From Pseudomonadota bacterium (lineage in GTDB: Bacteria; Pseudomonadota; Alphaproteobacteria; Rhizobiales; Hyphomicrobiaceae), in NCBI GenBank assembly GCA_018242255.1, contig JAFECH010000353.1, positions 1 to 51,882 of the forward strand: a DNA stretch of 51,882 nucleotides, read 5' to 3'. The notes beneath the pieces were generated by a model that did no database searches, was not told the origin of the DNA, and saw only the letters and a list, made by a program, of their open reading frames with translations. Each line of letters starts with the position of its first letter. The first letter of the stretch is position 1. Shown here in pieces: positions 16,667 to 28,708 of this stretch. The translations under genes were made by a program, and so were the position numbers.

Positions 16667-17839
16667 TCAATCTTGAACGCGCACAAAGTGCCAGACGGTG
16701 TTTTTGTAGAGGATCTTGGAATCCTCGAGCGATTTGAGATCGCGACCGTCCTTGAGATCAGCGGTCGCTAGTTCCAGCCGGCCAGAGCGATGGGCTTCCG
16801 CGAGCATTCCCTTGAACGCAATCTCGGATAAACCCCAGTCGGGCCGTGCGTTGCGAATCGCCTTCCATACCAAAGAGATAAACGCCTTCCGGTTGCCTGG
16901 CCAGCCCTCCGCGACAGGACGTGCCGCATCAACAACAGCCTGACAAAATTCCTGTATGTCAGGTGGTGAGACAACTCGCGGCGCAGGCGGCGGCTGCGTT
17001 TCGTCAAGCGGCAAACGATCGTTGGCAGGCTTGGGTGGTTGCGCGCGTACAGCGGGGCGCTTGGCCGGTTCGGCGCGCTGCTGCTGACGCGACGTCTCGG
17101 CGCGGACATTTTCTTCCTTCGGCGCCAACAGTGTGCGAAGCAGCGCGAGTTCGAGCGCTGTGAGGCTGCCTTCGCGGGCGCCGACAATTTCAGATGCAAG
17201 CTGAATGACAAGTTTGCCGTCGGTCGAGATTTCGCGCGGTGATCGGAAGAGCTGGCCCGCGAGCAGGCGTCCGGCCTTTGCGGGCAAGCCCGCGCTCTTG
17301 CCGAAGCCGGTTTTGATTTTGTTTCCGAATGCGCGTTCGAGCGCGATGATCGCCAGCTCGGAGCGGAGATCGGCAGGCGAGAGAACGCGCGCGGTCGTCT
17401 TGCCGAAGTGGCGCTGGATGATGAGCGCGGCGAGGCCCTCCGGACGAGCCAGGCCTTTACGGAGCGATGGTGTGTCGGTGGCAGACAGCGCAGCGAGCAT
17501 CAGCGACGTCTTGGCATCGCTCCATGTCGCTGGGAACGTGCGCGATGCTGCAAAGCGCGCCTCTGCAACTTGGCGTCCCTTATCGGTGGCGGTTAGCCGG
17601 CCGCCCTTTGCTTCCGACACGAGCTGGGCGCCCGCGAGCGTGCTGAGGGCCAGTTCGGCGGAACGGCGGAATTCTAAGCCGGAAATCTTCGATGCCATTA
17701 AGGGCGCGACGTCCCGTTGCAGATCGGCGCGCGTCGCGCTGCCGACCGCGATGCGCAGTAGCAAGAGATCTCGGACCTTGAGGAGCGGCGATGGCTCGTC
17801 GTTTGTCTTCAGCTCGGAATGTTCGATGGCTGCAGTCAT
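16667..17839 (-). CDS. Winged-helix protein partnered with the dual ATPase
   Basis: 390 residues in three parts. Residues about 20-100 look like a winged-helix domain (LLLLRIAVGSATRADL, then RLTATDKGRQ). A helical middle (105-240) leads into a Pro/Gln/Arg-rich linker (245-292). A compact C-terminal domain (294-388) carries GNRKAFISLVWKAIRNARPDW, FKGMLAEAHRSGRLEL and VWHFVRV. The chosen ATG at 17839 follows AGGAGAG; the frame to 17959 adds only unlikely sequence. Position suggests it loads, recruits or regulates the ATPase, perhaps as its DNA-binding subunit. I believe C-terminal domains of this type occur beside other large bacterial ATPases, but cannot name the family. Confidence 0.75.
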   Translation of the reverse strand: MTAAIEHSELKTNDEPSPLLKVRDLLLLRIAVGSATRADLQRDVAPLMASKISGLEFRRSAELALSTLAGAQLVSEAKGGRLTATDKGRQVAEARFAASRTFPATWSDAKTSLMLAALSATDTPSLRKGLARPEGLAALIIQRHFGKTTARVLSPADLRSELAIIALERAFGNKIKTGFGKSAGLPAKAGRLLAGQLFRSPREISTDGKLVIQLASEIVGAREGSLTALELALLRTLLAPKEENVRAETSRQQQRAEPAKRPAVRAQPPKPANDRLPLDETQPPPAPRVVSPPDIQEFCQAVVDAARPVAEGWPGNRKAFISLVWKAIRNARPDWGLSEIAFKGMLAEAHRSGRLELATADLKDGRDLKSLEDSKILYKNTVWHFVRVQD

Positions 17840-18201
17840 CGAAAGGTCTCTCCTGCGCGAATCAAATGCGCTTTCGCGACAACTTTGATGATTGGCCCAG
17901 CACTTCCAAGAGCCGGCTGACAAAGACCCACAGCGAGCGGCGACGGCGCAAATGCTCACAAATGGCTGCTGCGCCAGCCTTTCGCCGTGCGGCGGTCAAA
18001 ATCGCGACACCTTGTTGGCGCGATCATTGAGACGGGGCGGGACAGAGTTTTCGTTGAGGGTTCCGGTGTCATGATTGGCTCTCAGGCGTCGCGGCGGCGC
18101 GCCAAATTCTGCGAGTCGCATTTTGTTAGCGTTAACGCCCAGTTAACGGATTTCCGGCAATGCTGACACCAGCCGCACGTTTCGTGCCGGGAGTTGCCAG
18201 A

Positions 18202-18864
18202 ATGTATCGCGTAGCGCTCACCGCCGGGCTCGTAACCGCACTCGCCGGTTGCAGCCTCGGCTCGTCTTCCATCACATCAGGATTTGCGGAATCCGAAACG
18301 ACGTCTTCGGTGTCTCCGTCTTCATACGTGTCCGCGCCCAAGAGTGTGGGCCTTGGCGGCGAACCTTCCACGTCGCGCGGCACGCAGGTTGCCATGCTGG
18401 ATAAGGCGCCGGCTGGGACGTACGAACGGGCGGAGCCCGGCGTTCTCTCCAATCGCGACTATTCGCACACCGCGCTCAATGCCGAGATGGCGCGCGACGT
18501 CATCAATGCGTACCGCAAGAAGTATGGACTGAAGCCCTTAAGGCTCAATGCGGAGCTTACCGAGGCGGCCAAGGCGCACTCGCGCGACCTCGCGAAATGG
18601 GATCGCATTTCACATTATGGATCGGACGGCTCCAATCCGTGGGATCGGGTGAAGCGCACGGGTTACAAAGCGCGCTTGACGGCGGAAAACGTCGGCACGG
18701 GGCAGATCAACTTCAACGAAGTGATGAAGGGCTGGGAGCAGAGCCCCGGTCATAACAAGAATTTGCTGACGCCCGACGCGACCAGCATGGGTCTCGCGCT
18801 GGTTCAGGACCCACATACCGAATTCAAGTCGTTCTGGACCCTCGTTATCGCCGCGCCGATGTAA
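18202..18864 (+). CDS. CAP-domain (SCP/PR1, YkwD-like) lipoprotein
   Basis: A 220-residue lipoprotein. The short signal sequence ends in the lipobox LAGC (Cys 17), so it is probably attached to a membrane facing the periplasm. After a Ser/Pro-rich linker comes a bacterial CAP domain: NAYRKKYGLKPLRLNAELTEAAKAHS, HYGSDGSNPWDRVKRTGY, ENVGTG and GWEQSPGHNKNLL. The biochemical role of bacterial CAP proteins is largely unknown. I used the ATG at 18202, since the frame to 18160 adds residues before the signal sequence. Confidence 0.88.
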   Translation: MYRVALTAGLVTALAGCSLGSSSITSGFAESETTSSVSPSSYVSAPKSVGLGGEPSTSRGTQVAMLDKAPAGTYERAEPGVLSNRDYSHTALNAEMARDVINAYRKKYGLKPLRLNAELTEAAKAHSRDLAKWDRISHYGSDGSNPWDRVKRTGYKARLTAENVGTGQINFNEVMKGWEQSPGHNKNLLTPDATSMGLALVQDPHTEFKSFWTLVIAAPM

Positions 18865-18960
18865 GAGTTTTAAATTGGCGTTTCCGCTGCGCGGAGTGGG
18901 CCGCATATTGCGTTGGCGTTGGCGACGCACTTCCGCGCGCCGGCCGCCGACGCGTGAAGC

Positions 18961-19236
18961 TCACATTTCGTCGAGACGTTCTCGCTCGCGCGTGCGGACA
19001 AGTTCGGCGACACTGGTCCAGGCCCAGGAGCGCCCGGCATCGCCTTTCTGACCGTGATAGAGCGCGAAGAATTCGGCGACCCCCGCTGCATGCAGACCGT
19101 GTTTGCCTTCCAGGACTTCGGCCATTGCGCCCAGGTCTTGGGGCGGCGGCGTGAAGTCCAGCTGTTTGTTCAAGGTCGTCCGGGACGGCCAAGTCATCGC
19201 AAATTGACGACCAGGGAAAAGCAAGTTTGGAGCCAT
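18961..19236 (-). CDS. Hypothetical protein, about 91 residues
   Basis: A small soluble protein that I do not recognise. From the ATG at 19236 it reads MAPNLLFPGRQF onward and contains FTPPPQDLGAMAEVLEGKHG and HAAGVAEFFALYHGQKGD, which look like genuine helices. Upstream residues of the longer frame (to 19521) are low quality. It lies between the CAP lipoprotein gene and the divergent secreted-protein gene. No motif suggests a function. Confidence 0.5.
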   Translation of the reverse strand: MAPNLLFPGRQFAMTWPSRTTLNKQLDFTPPPQDLGAMAEVLEGKHGLHAAGVAEFFALYHGQKGDAGRSWAWTSVAELVRTRERERLDEM

Positions 19237-19338
19237 GTTCAGCGCGGATGCTTTCCGTACGTCGTAAAGATAGGTTAAACTGAACAGCTTTTGATTTGTT
19301 TCCGGCGCGTTGACCAAAAAAGCTAGGGCGAAAGTCGT

Positions 19339-19686
19339 ATGAATAGGGTTTCCGAGGCGTGGGCGCTGGTCGCAGTTGCGGTCGCTGTTTTCGTTACTGC
19401 TTCGCCCGTAATGGCCCGCGAATGTCCTGATTTGCACGGATGTGCCGGAATGGAACTCGCGCAAGGCGCTGCGCCGGACGATGGCGCACCCGATGCCAAT
19501 TCGGAGCAGCCGCCATCGCAAGCTTCTCCTGGTGACGGCTCCTCAGGAGACAATAGCGCGCAGTCGCCTGACGACGATGGAGGCAATGACGACGGCGACA
19601 ATTCGGATCAGCAGGCATCGCCACCGGATTCGGCCCAGCCGCCAGGCTGCCCCTTCGACGACAAGCCGCTAGAACTGCTGGTTTAG
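19339..19686 (+). CDS. Secreted acidic low-complexity protein
   Basis: 115 residues: a clear signal peptide (AWALVAVAVAVFVTASPVMA) followed by a short part with three cysteines in total (CPDLHGC near the start, GCPF near the end). Between them lies a long Asp/Ser/Gly/Gln/Pro stretch with strong negative charge. It is probably periplasmic or secreted and disordered, with possible cation binding by the acidic stretch (inference). I do not recognise a family. The divergent hypothetical gene starts about 100 bases away. Confidence 0.65.
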   Translation: MNRVSEAWALVAVAVAVFVTASPVMARECPDLHGCAGMELAQGAAPDDGAPDANSEQPPSQASPGDGSSGDNSAQSPDDDGGNDDGDNSDQQASPPDSAQPPGCPFDDKPLELLV

Positions 19687-19706
19687 ATTTCCGTGAGGCC
19701 GTGCGG

Positions 19707-20798
19707 TTAATCTGCCGTCGCGGCGGCTGCGCTCGGCGCAGCGCCATTCGCCGCAGGCGCGACCGGGGCCGCAGGGTCGACCGGTCCTTTCAACGCCGCA
19801 GGTTCGGCGTCGGCCGCGGCGGCCTTTTCCGCGGCTTTCTTCTTTGCGGCCGCGAGCTTGCTCTTCGATTTGTGTTTGCGTCCGGCAGTGTGGTGGCGCT
19901 GGTCGTGACAGCCCCATGCCGCAACGCTATCGCGAACTGATTGCACCGTCTTGAAATTCGGGTCCATCGGGTAATTGTCGATGGTCGAGGTATTGAAGAG
20001 CTGTTTCCAGTCGTAGTTCTGGAAACCGTATTCGAGCATGGCGGCAGCGCGGATGGCGCGTTCGTTTCCGGATGATTCGCCAAGGATGACAGCCATCAGC
20101 CGGTGATCATCGCGGGTCGCCGAGGCGACGACGTTATAGCCGGAATCGCAGGTGAAGCCGGTCTTCAGGCCGTCGGCTCCCGGGAATGTTTTGAGCAGGG
20201 CGTTATGGCTGCCGAGCCGGCGCTTGCCGATGTGCATGGCGGGCATGGCCCAGTAGCCAGCGTATTCGGGATACTCGCTGGTTACGGCGCGCGCGATCTT
20301 GGCGATATCCCGAGCACTGGTCAGCTGGCCGGGATCGGGCAGACCATTCGTGTTGACGAAGCTCGTGTGCGTCATGCCGAGGCGTTTCGCCGTCGCGTTC
20401 ATTCGGTCAATGAATTTAGCTTCGCTGCCGGAGATCGCTTCGGCCAGCATCACCGTCACGTCATTGGCAGACTTAATGATCACGGCCTGCAAGGCCTGTT
20501 TAACGGTCAAGGTCTGGCCGACTTGCAGGCCGACTTTGCTCGGAGGCTGAAGCGTTGCGGGCAACGAGCAGGGAATCTTGTCGTCCAGGTGAATCTCGCC
20601 GTTTTTGATCGCTTCGAACGCGACGTAGGCGGTCATCAGTTTTGTCAGAGAGGCGGGATGCCAGATGTCGTCGATATCTTCGGCGTAAAGGATCTTTCCC
20701 GTCGAAGGCTCGAACAGCAGCGCGGGGCCGGCTGCAGCGGGTGAAGCCGCCAGCCACATCAGCACTGCCGCAACGATGCCCGTCGTCAGTGAGCGCAT
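19707..20798 (-). CDS. D-alanyl-D-alanine carboxypeptidase (DacA/PBP5-like, S11)
   Basis: A periplasmic serine D,D-carboxypeptidase that trims the terminal D-Ala from peptidoglycan stem peptides. All three active-site motifs are present: SLTK (50-53), SAN (110-112) and KTG (212-214), after a cleavable signal peptide ending near PAAAG. The usual C-terminal PBP5 beta domain and membrane-anchoring helix are missing. In their place is a basic then Ala/Pro-rich tail (KHKSKSKLAAAKKKAAEKAA). The enzyme is therefore probably soluble, or held to the wall by charge (inference). Confidence 0.92.
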   Translation of the reverse strand: MRSLTTGIVAAVLMWLAASPAAAGPALLFEPSTGKILYAEDIDDIWHPASLTKLMTAYVAFEAIKNGEIHLDDKIPCSLPATLQPPSKVGLQVGQTLTVKQALQAVIIKSANDVTVMLAEAISGSEAKFIDRMNATAKRLGMTHTSFVNTNGLPDPGQLTSARDIAKIARAVTSEYPEYAGYWAMPAMHIGKRRLGSHNALLKTFPGADGLKTGFTCDSGYNVVASATRDDHRLMAVILGESSGNERAIRAAAMLEYGFQNYDWKQLFNTSTIDNYPMDPNFKTVQSVRDSVAAWGCHDQRHHTAGRKHKSKSKLAAAKKKAAEKAAAADAEPAALKGPVDPAAPVAPAANGAAPSAAAATAD

Positions 20799-24014
<3,216 letters not shown>

Positions 24015-24175
24015 TGCTGCCTGCCTTTCATTTCAAAGTGAGCGGTTCAGGTCGGAGTTTTGCGGCGGTTGGGACACATCAGAATTTGTCGGCAAGGCAT
24101 TCGACATAACGCATGAATAAAGCGTCGCGAACCGGTCGTGTTCTATCGAGCCGATGACCGCGACGCCCGTTTGTG

Positions 24176-24484
24176 TCAACGCGTGTCCCGCGGTGTTGGC
24201 AGCACCTCCGAGCACGCCGTCTGGACGCGGATGTCGTTACCGATGAAGCGGCAAACTTCTTCCTTGCGCGAGGGATTGTTTCGAATGGTCCTGGCCGAGG
24301 TCTTGAAGCCATATTCGCGGGCGACCTGGGCAAGGTAGCCATCGCGGCAATATGGCGTCGAGATCGGTTGGCCATTCACGATCTGATAGTCCTCCCGGCA
24401 TTCGATGGCGCTAGCGCTTGTCGCGGCAGCGGTCAGGAATGAGCCTGCGAGGAAGACGAACAGTGCGGCGTTGGACTTCATCAT
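24176..24484 (-). CDS. Small secreted protein with four cysteines
   Basis: 102 residues: a signal peptide (KSNAALFVFLAGSFLTAAA, cut near ASA) and a short mature domain with four Cys (IECREDY, PYCRDGYLAQVAREYG, EEVCRFIG, VQTACSE). This suggests two disulfides in a periplasmic domain. GGAG lies 7 bases before the ATG at 24484, which excludes the longer frame to 24559. The family is not recognised by name. It is the last of three successive minus-strand genes for exported or anchored proteins. Confidence 0.7.
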   Translation of the reverse strand: MMKSNAALFVFLAGSFLTAAATSASAIECREDYQIVNGQPISTPYCRDGYLAQVAREYGFKTSARTIRNNPSRKEEVCRFIGNDIRVQTACSEVLPTPRDTR

Positions 24485-24595
24485 GAAGTTTCTCCAATCG
24501 GCGCACGTGCATGCGGGCACGCAGCGGGTTTCAAGGTGGAACGCTGGCCCGCCGGTCACGTTCCGCCCCTCATATGGGGAGCCAGTGCTGGAGGC

Positions 24596-24958
24596 TCAAT
24601 ACGGGCCGCGCGAGGCAATGTTTGCTATTACGTCATTGAGCGCGCCGATGCGCTTCTGATATGCGGCGTTAAGGCAGCCGACGTCCTTGCCGCAGGCGTT
24701 CCGCGAGGCGAGCCATTTGCGCTGGGCATCCTGGATGTCACCGCGCTGGCCCATGGCGACGAGTGATGTCGCAACCGAAAACAGCGTCGCCATGTGGGCT
24801 TCGCTCTGACCGAGAGCGTAGGAACTGCAGATCGTTTTTTCTGCGGGGGAGCCGGCTTTGTGACAGTTGAGAGGGGCGTAATCGCCGGCCCAAGCCGTGC
24901 TTGAAACACTCGCAAGCGCTATCGCCGTCACCATCGCAACTATGGCGCGTCTCGGCAT
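24596..24958 (-). CDS. LprI-like / DUF1311 family periplasmic protein
   Basis: About 120 residues with a signal peptide ending near TAWAG. The mature part has the LprI/DUF1311 pattern: Cys-rich start (LNCHKAGSPAEKTICSS), then DAQRKWLASRNACGKDVGCLNAAYQKRIGALN. This family includes Mycobacterium LprI, reported as a lysozyme inhibitor, but most members are uncharacterised. The ATG at 24958 directly follows a GTG at 24961. Confidence 0.7.
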   Translation of the reverse strand: MPRRAIVAMVTAIALASVSSTAWAGDYAPLNCHKAGSPAEKTICSSYALGQSEAHMATLFSVATSLVAMGQRGDIQDAQRKWLASRNACGKDVGCLNAAYQKRIGALNDVIANIASRGPY

Positions 24959-24981
24959 CACTCTATCTCCCTAGGGAACTG

Positions 24982-25959
24982 CTAGAACATCGACGAGAGC
25001 GACTGCTGCAAGGAATTGAAGCCCTTGCTGATGGTCGTTTCGACATCCTCATATTTGGCAGGGCGGCGCCGCGCTGTCTTGGTTTTTTTCGTCTTTACCG
25101 ATGCCGTCTTGCGGCGTTCGGATTGCAGATCAGCTTCCGACGGCTGGGAATCGATTGATTGCGCGGCCGGAAGCGGGCTGTTGCCTTCGAAATGGACTGT
25201 CGACGCCGGGACGGACGTTCCTTCGGTCGGCGATACATCGTTGCTGGCGGTTACTTCCGGTGTGGCGGAGCGAGGTGCATTGGATGGCGCCGGCTTATCT
25301 TCCGATGCTGTGATGGCCGCCGGTGTCAGCATCCCGGCCGGTGCCCAGGCGCGACCGAGTAGTGTCGGTGCTGTGCCGGAGTGGCGATCGTCCTCGGTGT
25401 TGTCATGCGAGGGCATTTTCGAACGTTGAAGCGCAGCGTTGGCCTCGGCAGCGGATGCCTGCAGCGCCGAACCCAATGCGCCGGTTTCGATGGCTCGTTC
25501 TGGACGGCAGATCGCTGACGCGTTGGAATCGAGCAAGGCAGCGAGTGCCGCGTCCGGTGCTTCCACCGGCAGCTCGGCATTGACGGTTTTGACGAAGCCG
25601 CGCATGGCGTCTTTCGACGCTTCGCTCCAGATGCCGCTGATCGGGCCGTTATAGCACTCGGCGCGGGCCAGAGCGCTCTGCAGCTGACGAACCAGTGCGA
25701 CGCGCCGAGTGGCTGCATCCGGAGCGCCGACGCTGCGTGGCAGCGACATTCCAGCTTCGCGGATGACGTTCGGCGATTGTGACAGTTGGGCGCGGAGAAG
25801 CGGGCGGTCGGCGACGGCATCGGCGTCAGCCGGGGCCGAAACGCCGTCAGGCGCTGTTGCTAGGTAGAGGGCAAAGCCCACCCCCAGCGTCAAGGCGAGG
25901 AGGAAAAAGCCGCCAAGAGCCGTAAACAGGCTGGCCAGGATGGTCCGAACGCTACCCAC
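24982..25959 (-). CDS. Membrane-anchored protein with peptidoglycan-binding-like segment
   Basis: 325 residues with one N-terminal helix (about 9-34) and the rest probably periplasmic. Residues about 85-152 (VRQLQSALARAECYNGPISGIWSEASKDAMRGF) resemble a PG_binding_1 repeat, and the two Cys could form a disulfide. The second half is Ser/Thr/Pro-rich and disordered, then basic (KTKKTKTARRRPAKY), and ends in an amphipathic helix (FNSLQQSLSSMF). A role at the cell wall is inferred. The LprI-like gene lies 23 bases downstream on the same strand, so the two are probably co-transcribed. Confidence 0.65.
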   Translation of the reverse strand: MGSVRTILASLFTALGGFFLLALTLGVGFALYLATAPDGVSAPADADAVADRPLLRAQLSQSPNVIREAGMSLPRSVGAPDAATRRVALVRQLQSALARAECYNGPISGIWSEASKDAMRGFVKTVNAELPVEAPDAALAALLDSNASAICRPERAIETGALGSALQASAAEANAALQRSKMPSHDNTEDDRHSGTAPTLLGRAWAPAGMLTPAAITASEDKPAPSNAPRSATPEVTASNDVSPTEGTSVPASTVHFEGNSPLPAAQSIDSQPSEADLQSERRKTASVKTKKTKTARRRPAKYEDVETTISKGFNSLQQSLSSMF

Positions 25960-26348
25960 TGTTACGATACTCTGCTTACTAAACAGACTATGACATATCG
26001 ACGTGTCCGGCCCGACTGTGACGATTGAGGCCGTCCGCAGGCACGGTGACGAGACCGGATTTTTCTAGGACTTCGAGCCGCCGCCGCCTAGTGCCGAGGT
26101 GCACTTTAATGAGCAAAATTGTGGCGTTCAGCACGGCTCGTGGCGCGGCGCTGCAAGCTTGCAACAGGGGGGTTGACGGCAGATCCGAGCTGGAGGGCGC
26201 ATTCAAGCTCGAATTGTATGTTCTCCTGCGACCGATGCATATCGTCGGCTTGTTATTTTAAATGTCTTGTATCATTTATCAGCGCGTTACGGCGAGCCTC
26301 GCCGAAGCGCGGAGGCGTTGCGGAATTAGGATCGGAAGGGAGGCGCAC
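25960..26348. other. Divergent intergenic region before fabF
   Basis: About 390 bases between divergent genes. Frames at 25988-26206 (minus) and 26025-26261 (plus) lack recognisable motifs. The plus-strand frame running into fabF from 26262 adds 29 unconvincing residues before the TTG. No operator stands out. Confidence 0.45.
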
Positions 26349-27632
26349 TTGGCAGATCGAAGGACAGGTTCGCGGATCGTCGTCACCGGTTTGGGCATCG
26401 TTTCTCCGCTCGGAGCAACCGTCGATACGACTTGGCAGCGTCTCATCGCCGGCCAATCGGGAATTCGGCGGCTCGACGATGCCGTCGTTCCCGATGTCGA
26501 CTGCAAGGTTGCGGGTGTTGTTCCCGACATCAGCGAAGATCCTGAAGGTTTCGATATTGCGAAGGCGGTTCCGGTGAAAGACCGGAGAAAAATGGATCGC
26601 TTCATTCAATTCGCAGTCGAAGCCTCGCGCCAGGCATTGGCACAAGCCGGATGGGTGCCGGACAGCGAAACATCGCGCGAGCGGACGGCGACAGTGATCG
26701 GTTCGGGCATCGGCGGGTTTCTCACCATCACCGATGCGGTTCATACGGTCGATCAACGCGGCGCAAAAAAGCTCTCGCCTTTCACGGTTCCGGCGTTTCT
26801 CGTCAACCTCGCGGCGGGGAATGTTTCGATCATGTTCGGATTCAAGGGGCCGCTCGGCGCACCTGTCACGGCGTGCGCTGCGGGCGTGCAGGCAATCGGC
26901 GACGGCATGCGCATGATCCGCAGCGGCGAAGCGGATATCGCACTTTGCGGCGGTGCGGAGGCGTGCATCAACCGCGTGGCACTGGGTTCGTTCGCGGCCG
27001 CGCGGGCTTTATCTACGGGGTTCAACGAAACGCCTGAGAAAGCCTCTCGGCCGTTCGACGTAGCGCGCGACGGTTTCGTTATGGGCGAAGGCGCAGGCAT
27101 GCTCGTGATCGAGACGGAAGAGCATGCGCTGGCGCGCGGAGCCAAGCCACTCGTGGAACTGGTGGGCTATGGGACAAGCGCCGATGCCTATCATTTGACA
27201 TCAGGTCCGCCGGACGGAAACGGTGCGCTGCGCGCTATGCGTGCGGCGCTGGCGATGGCGGGGATAACGCCGGACGATATCGGATATCTCAATGCTCACG
27301 CGACGTCGACGCAGGTCGGAGACGGCGGGGAGCTTGCTGCCATGCGTGCGCTTTTCGGTAATGGCCCAGGGGCAGCAATTTCGTCGACGAAGTCGGCGAC
27401 GGGCCATCTCCTTGGCGCTGCTGGTGGACTTGAAGCCGTTTTCTCAGTTCTCGCGCTGCGCGACGGCGTTTTGCCGCCGACGCTCAACCTGACCGACCCC
27501 GATCCGGAAGCGGAAGGCCTCGATCTGATTGGGCCCGAAGCGCGCAAGAGCAACGTTGAATATGTGCTCTCGAACGGTTTCGGCTTCGGCGGCGTCAACG
27601 CGTCGGTGATCTTCCGGCGCTGGGCGGCCTGA
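26349..27632 (+). CDS. fabF: Beta-ketoacyl-ACP synthase II (FabF/KAS II)
   Basis: A condensing enzyme of fatty-acid synthesis, joining malonyl-ACP to acyl-ACP. The Cys-His-His triad is complete: C176 (TACAAG), H317 (NAHATST) and H353 (TGHLLGA), with K348 beside it. The start is probably the TTG at 26349, because AGGGAGG lies 4-5 bases before it and the family begins right after (RIVVTGLGIVSPLG). The gene stands alone, without acyl carrier protein or reductase genes, so it may be a second copy for a special acyl chain (inference). It ends 16 bases from the convergent transglycosylase gene. Confidence 0.93.
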   Translation: MADRRTGSRIVVTGLGIVSPLGATVDTTWQRLIAGQSGIRRLDDAVVPDVDCKVAGVVPDISEDPEGFDIAKAVPVKDRRKMDRFIQFAVEASRQALAQAGWVPDSETSRERTATVIGSGIGGFLTITDAVHTVDQRGAKKLSPFTVPAFLVNLAAGNVSIMFGFKGPLGAPVTACAAGVQAIGDGMRMIRSGEADIALCGGAEACINRVALGSFAAARALSTGFNETPEKASRPFDVARDGFVMGEGAGMLVIETEEHALARGAKPLVELVGYGTSADAYHLTSGPPDGNGALRAMRAALAMAGITPDDIGYLNAHATSTQVGDGGELAAMRALFGNGPGAAISSTKSATGHLLGAAGGLEAVFSVLALRDGVLPPTLNLTDPDPEAEGLDLIGPEARKSNVEYVLSNGFGFGGVNASVIFRRWAA

Positions 27633-27648
27633 CGCTACGCCAAGCCTC

Positions 27649-28491
27649 TCAGCGACCGGCGATCTGGTCGGCCATTGCCGCGATCGTGCGGTCGTAGACG
27701 TCGGCCTTGTTCCACTCGGCGATGACGCCGTAGTTGGGTGATCCCGGTTGCCAGCCTGCGCCGCGCTGCCAGCCGTGGCCGGCAAGGAAGTTGGCGGTTG
27801 ATGCTAAAACGTCTGGCACGCTGTGGATCAGATCCTTGCGACCGTCGCCGTCGAAATCCACAGCGTAGCGGATGTACGGCGTCGGCAGAAATTGCGTCTG
27901 GCCGATCTCGCCCGCCCAGCCGCCACGCATCTGCGAAGGCGTCAGGTCGCCTTCCTCAACGATCCGCAAGGCGTCGAGCAATTGGCCGGTGAAGAATTCG
28001 GTGCGGCGGCAATCGTAGGCCAGCGTCGCCAGCGAACGGATGATCGAATAGCGGGCGCCGAGGTTGGCGCCGTAGTTTGTCTCCAGTCCCCAGATCGCAA
28101 CGATGATCGGAGCGGGTACGCCGAAGCGCTTTTCAATGCGGTCGAAGAGGGCGCGATGGCTCTGCATCAGCGCACGGCCGCGCCGGATCATCGAATTGCT
28201 GACGCGGCGGGCATAGAACTGTTTGAAGCTCAGCTTGAAAGAGTGCTGCGAGTGATCCAGGCGGATTACGTTCGGGTCGTAAGTCACGCCTGATAAAGCT
28301 GCCACCACCGTGCTCGATTTGATGCCTTGTGCCGCTGCCTGCTGGCGGAATTTCTGTAGCCAAGCGTTGAAGCCGCCGGCGCCGTTGCCGCACTGCGCGA
28401 GCGCATGTCCCGCAGTTCCAGATAAAACGAGGCAGGCGAGGGCCGCGGCCCGGAGCTTGGACAGCGAAGATGCGACGGGGGCGGATGACAT
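27649..28491 (-). CDS. MltB-type lytic murein transglycosylase
   Basis: A 280-residue exported enzyme cleaving peptidoglycan glycan strands to 1,6-anhydro ends. The signal peptide ends near GHALAQ. The catalytic glutamate is E137 in the family motif VAIWGLETNYG, supported by GEIGQTQFLPTPYIRYAVDFDGDG and the closing GYGVIAEWN-like segment (PNYGVIAEWNKADVY). There is no lipobox, so it is probably soluble in the periplasm, and no separate wall-binding domain, as in the shorter MltB forms. Confidence 0.92.
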   Translation of the reverse strand: MSSAPVASSLSKLRAAALACLVLSGTAGHALAQCGNGAGGFNAWLQKFRQQAAAQGIKSSTVVAALSGVTYDPNVIRLDHSQHSFKLSFKQFYARRVSNSMIRRGRALMQSHRALFDRIEKRFGVPAPIIVAIWGLETNYGANLGARYSIIRSLATLAYDCRRTEFFTGQLLDALRIVEEGDLTPSQMRGGWAGEIGQTQFLPTPYIRYAVDFDGDGRKDLIHSVPDVLASTANFLAGHGWQRGAGWQPGSPNYGVIAEWNKADVYDRTIAAMADQIAGR

Positions 28492-28708
28492 GCGGTTCTT
28501 CCGGAATAGTCGAGCGTAAATAAGATCTTACTGAGAATGTCGGCCATCGGCCGTCTCTCTTACTGTCATAGATCGCGCGCGTCGCCAAATGCTTATCTCG
28601 GCGCACGGACTTTCGGGGGACCACGCCGACGGGGTGTTCCGCAGGGAACAGCGAGGGTCGGAGGATCATGCGAACAGTTACGGCGATCGCGATGGCGGAT
28701 GACGTGTG

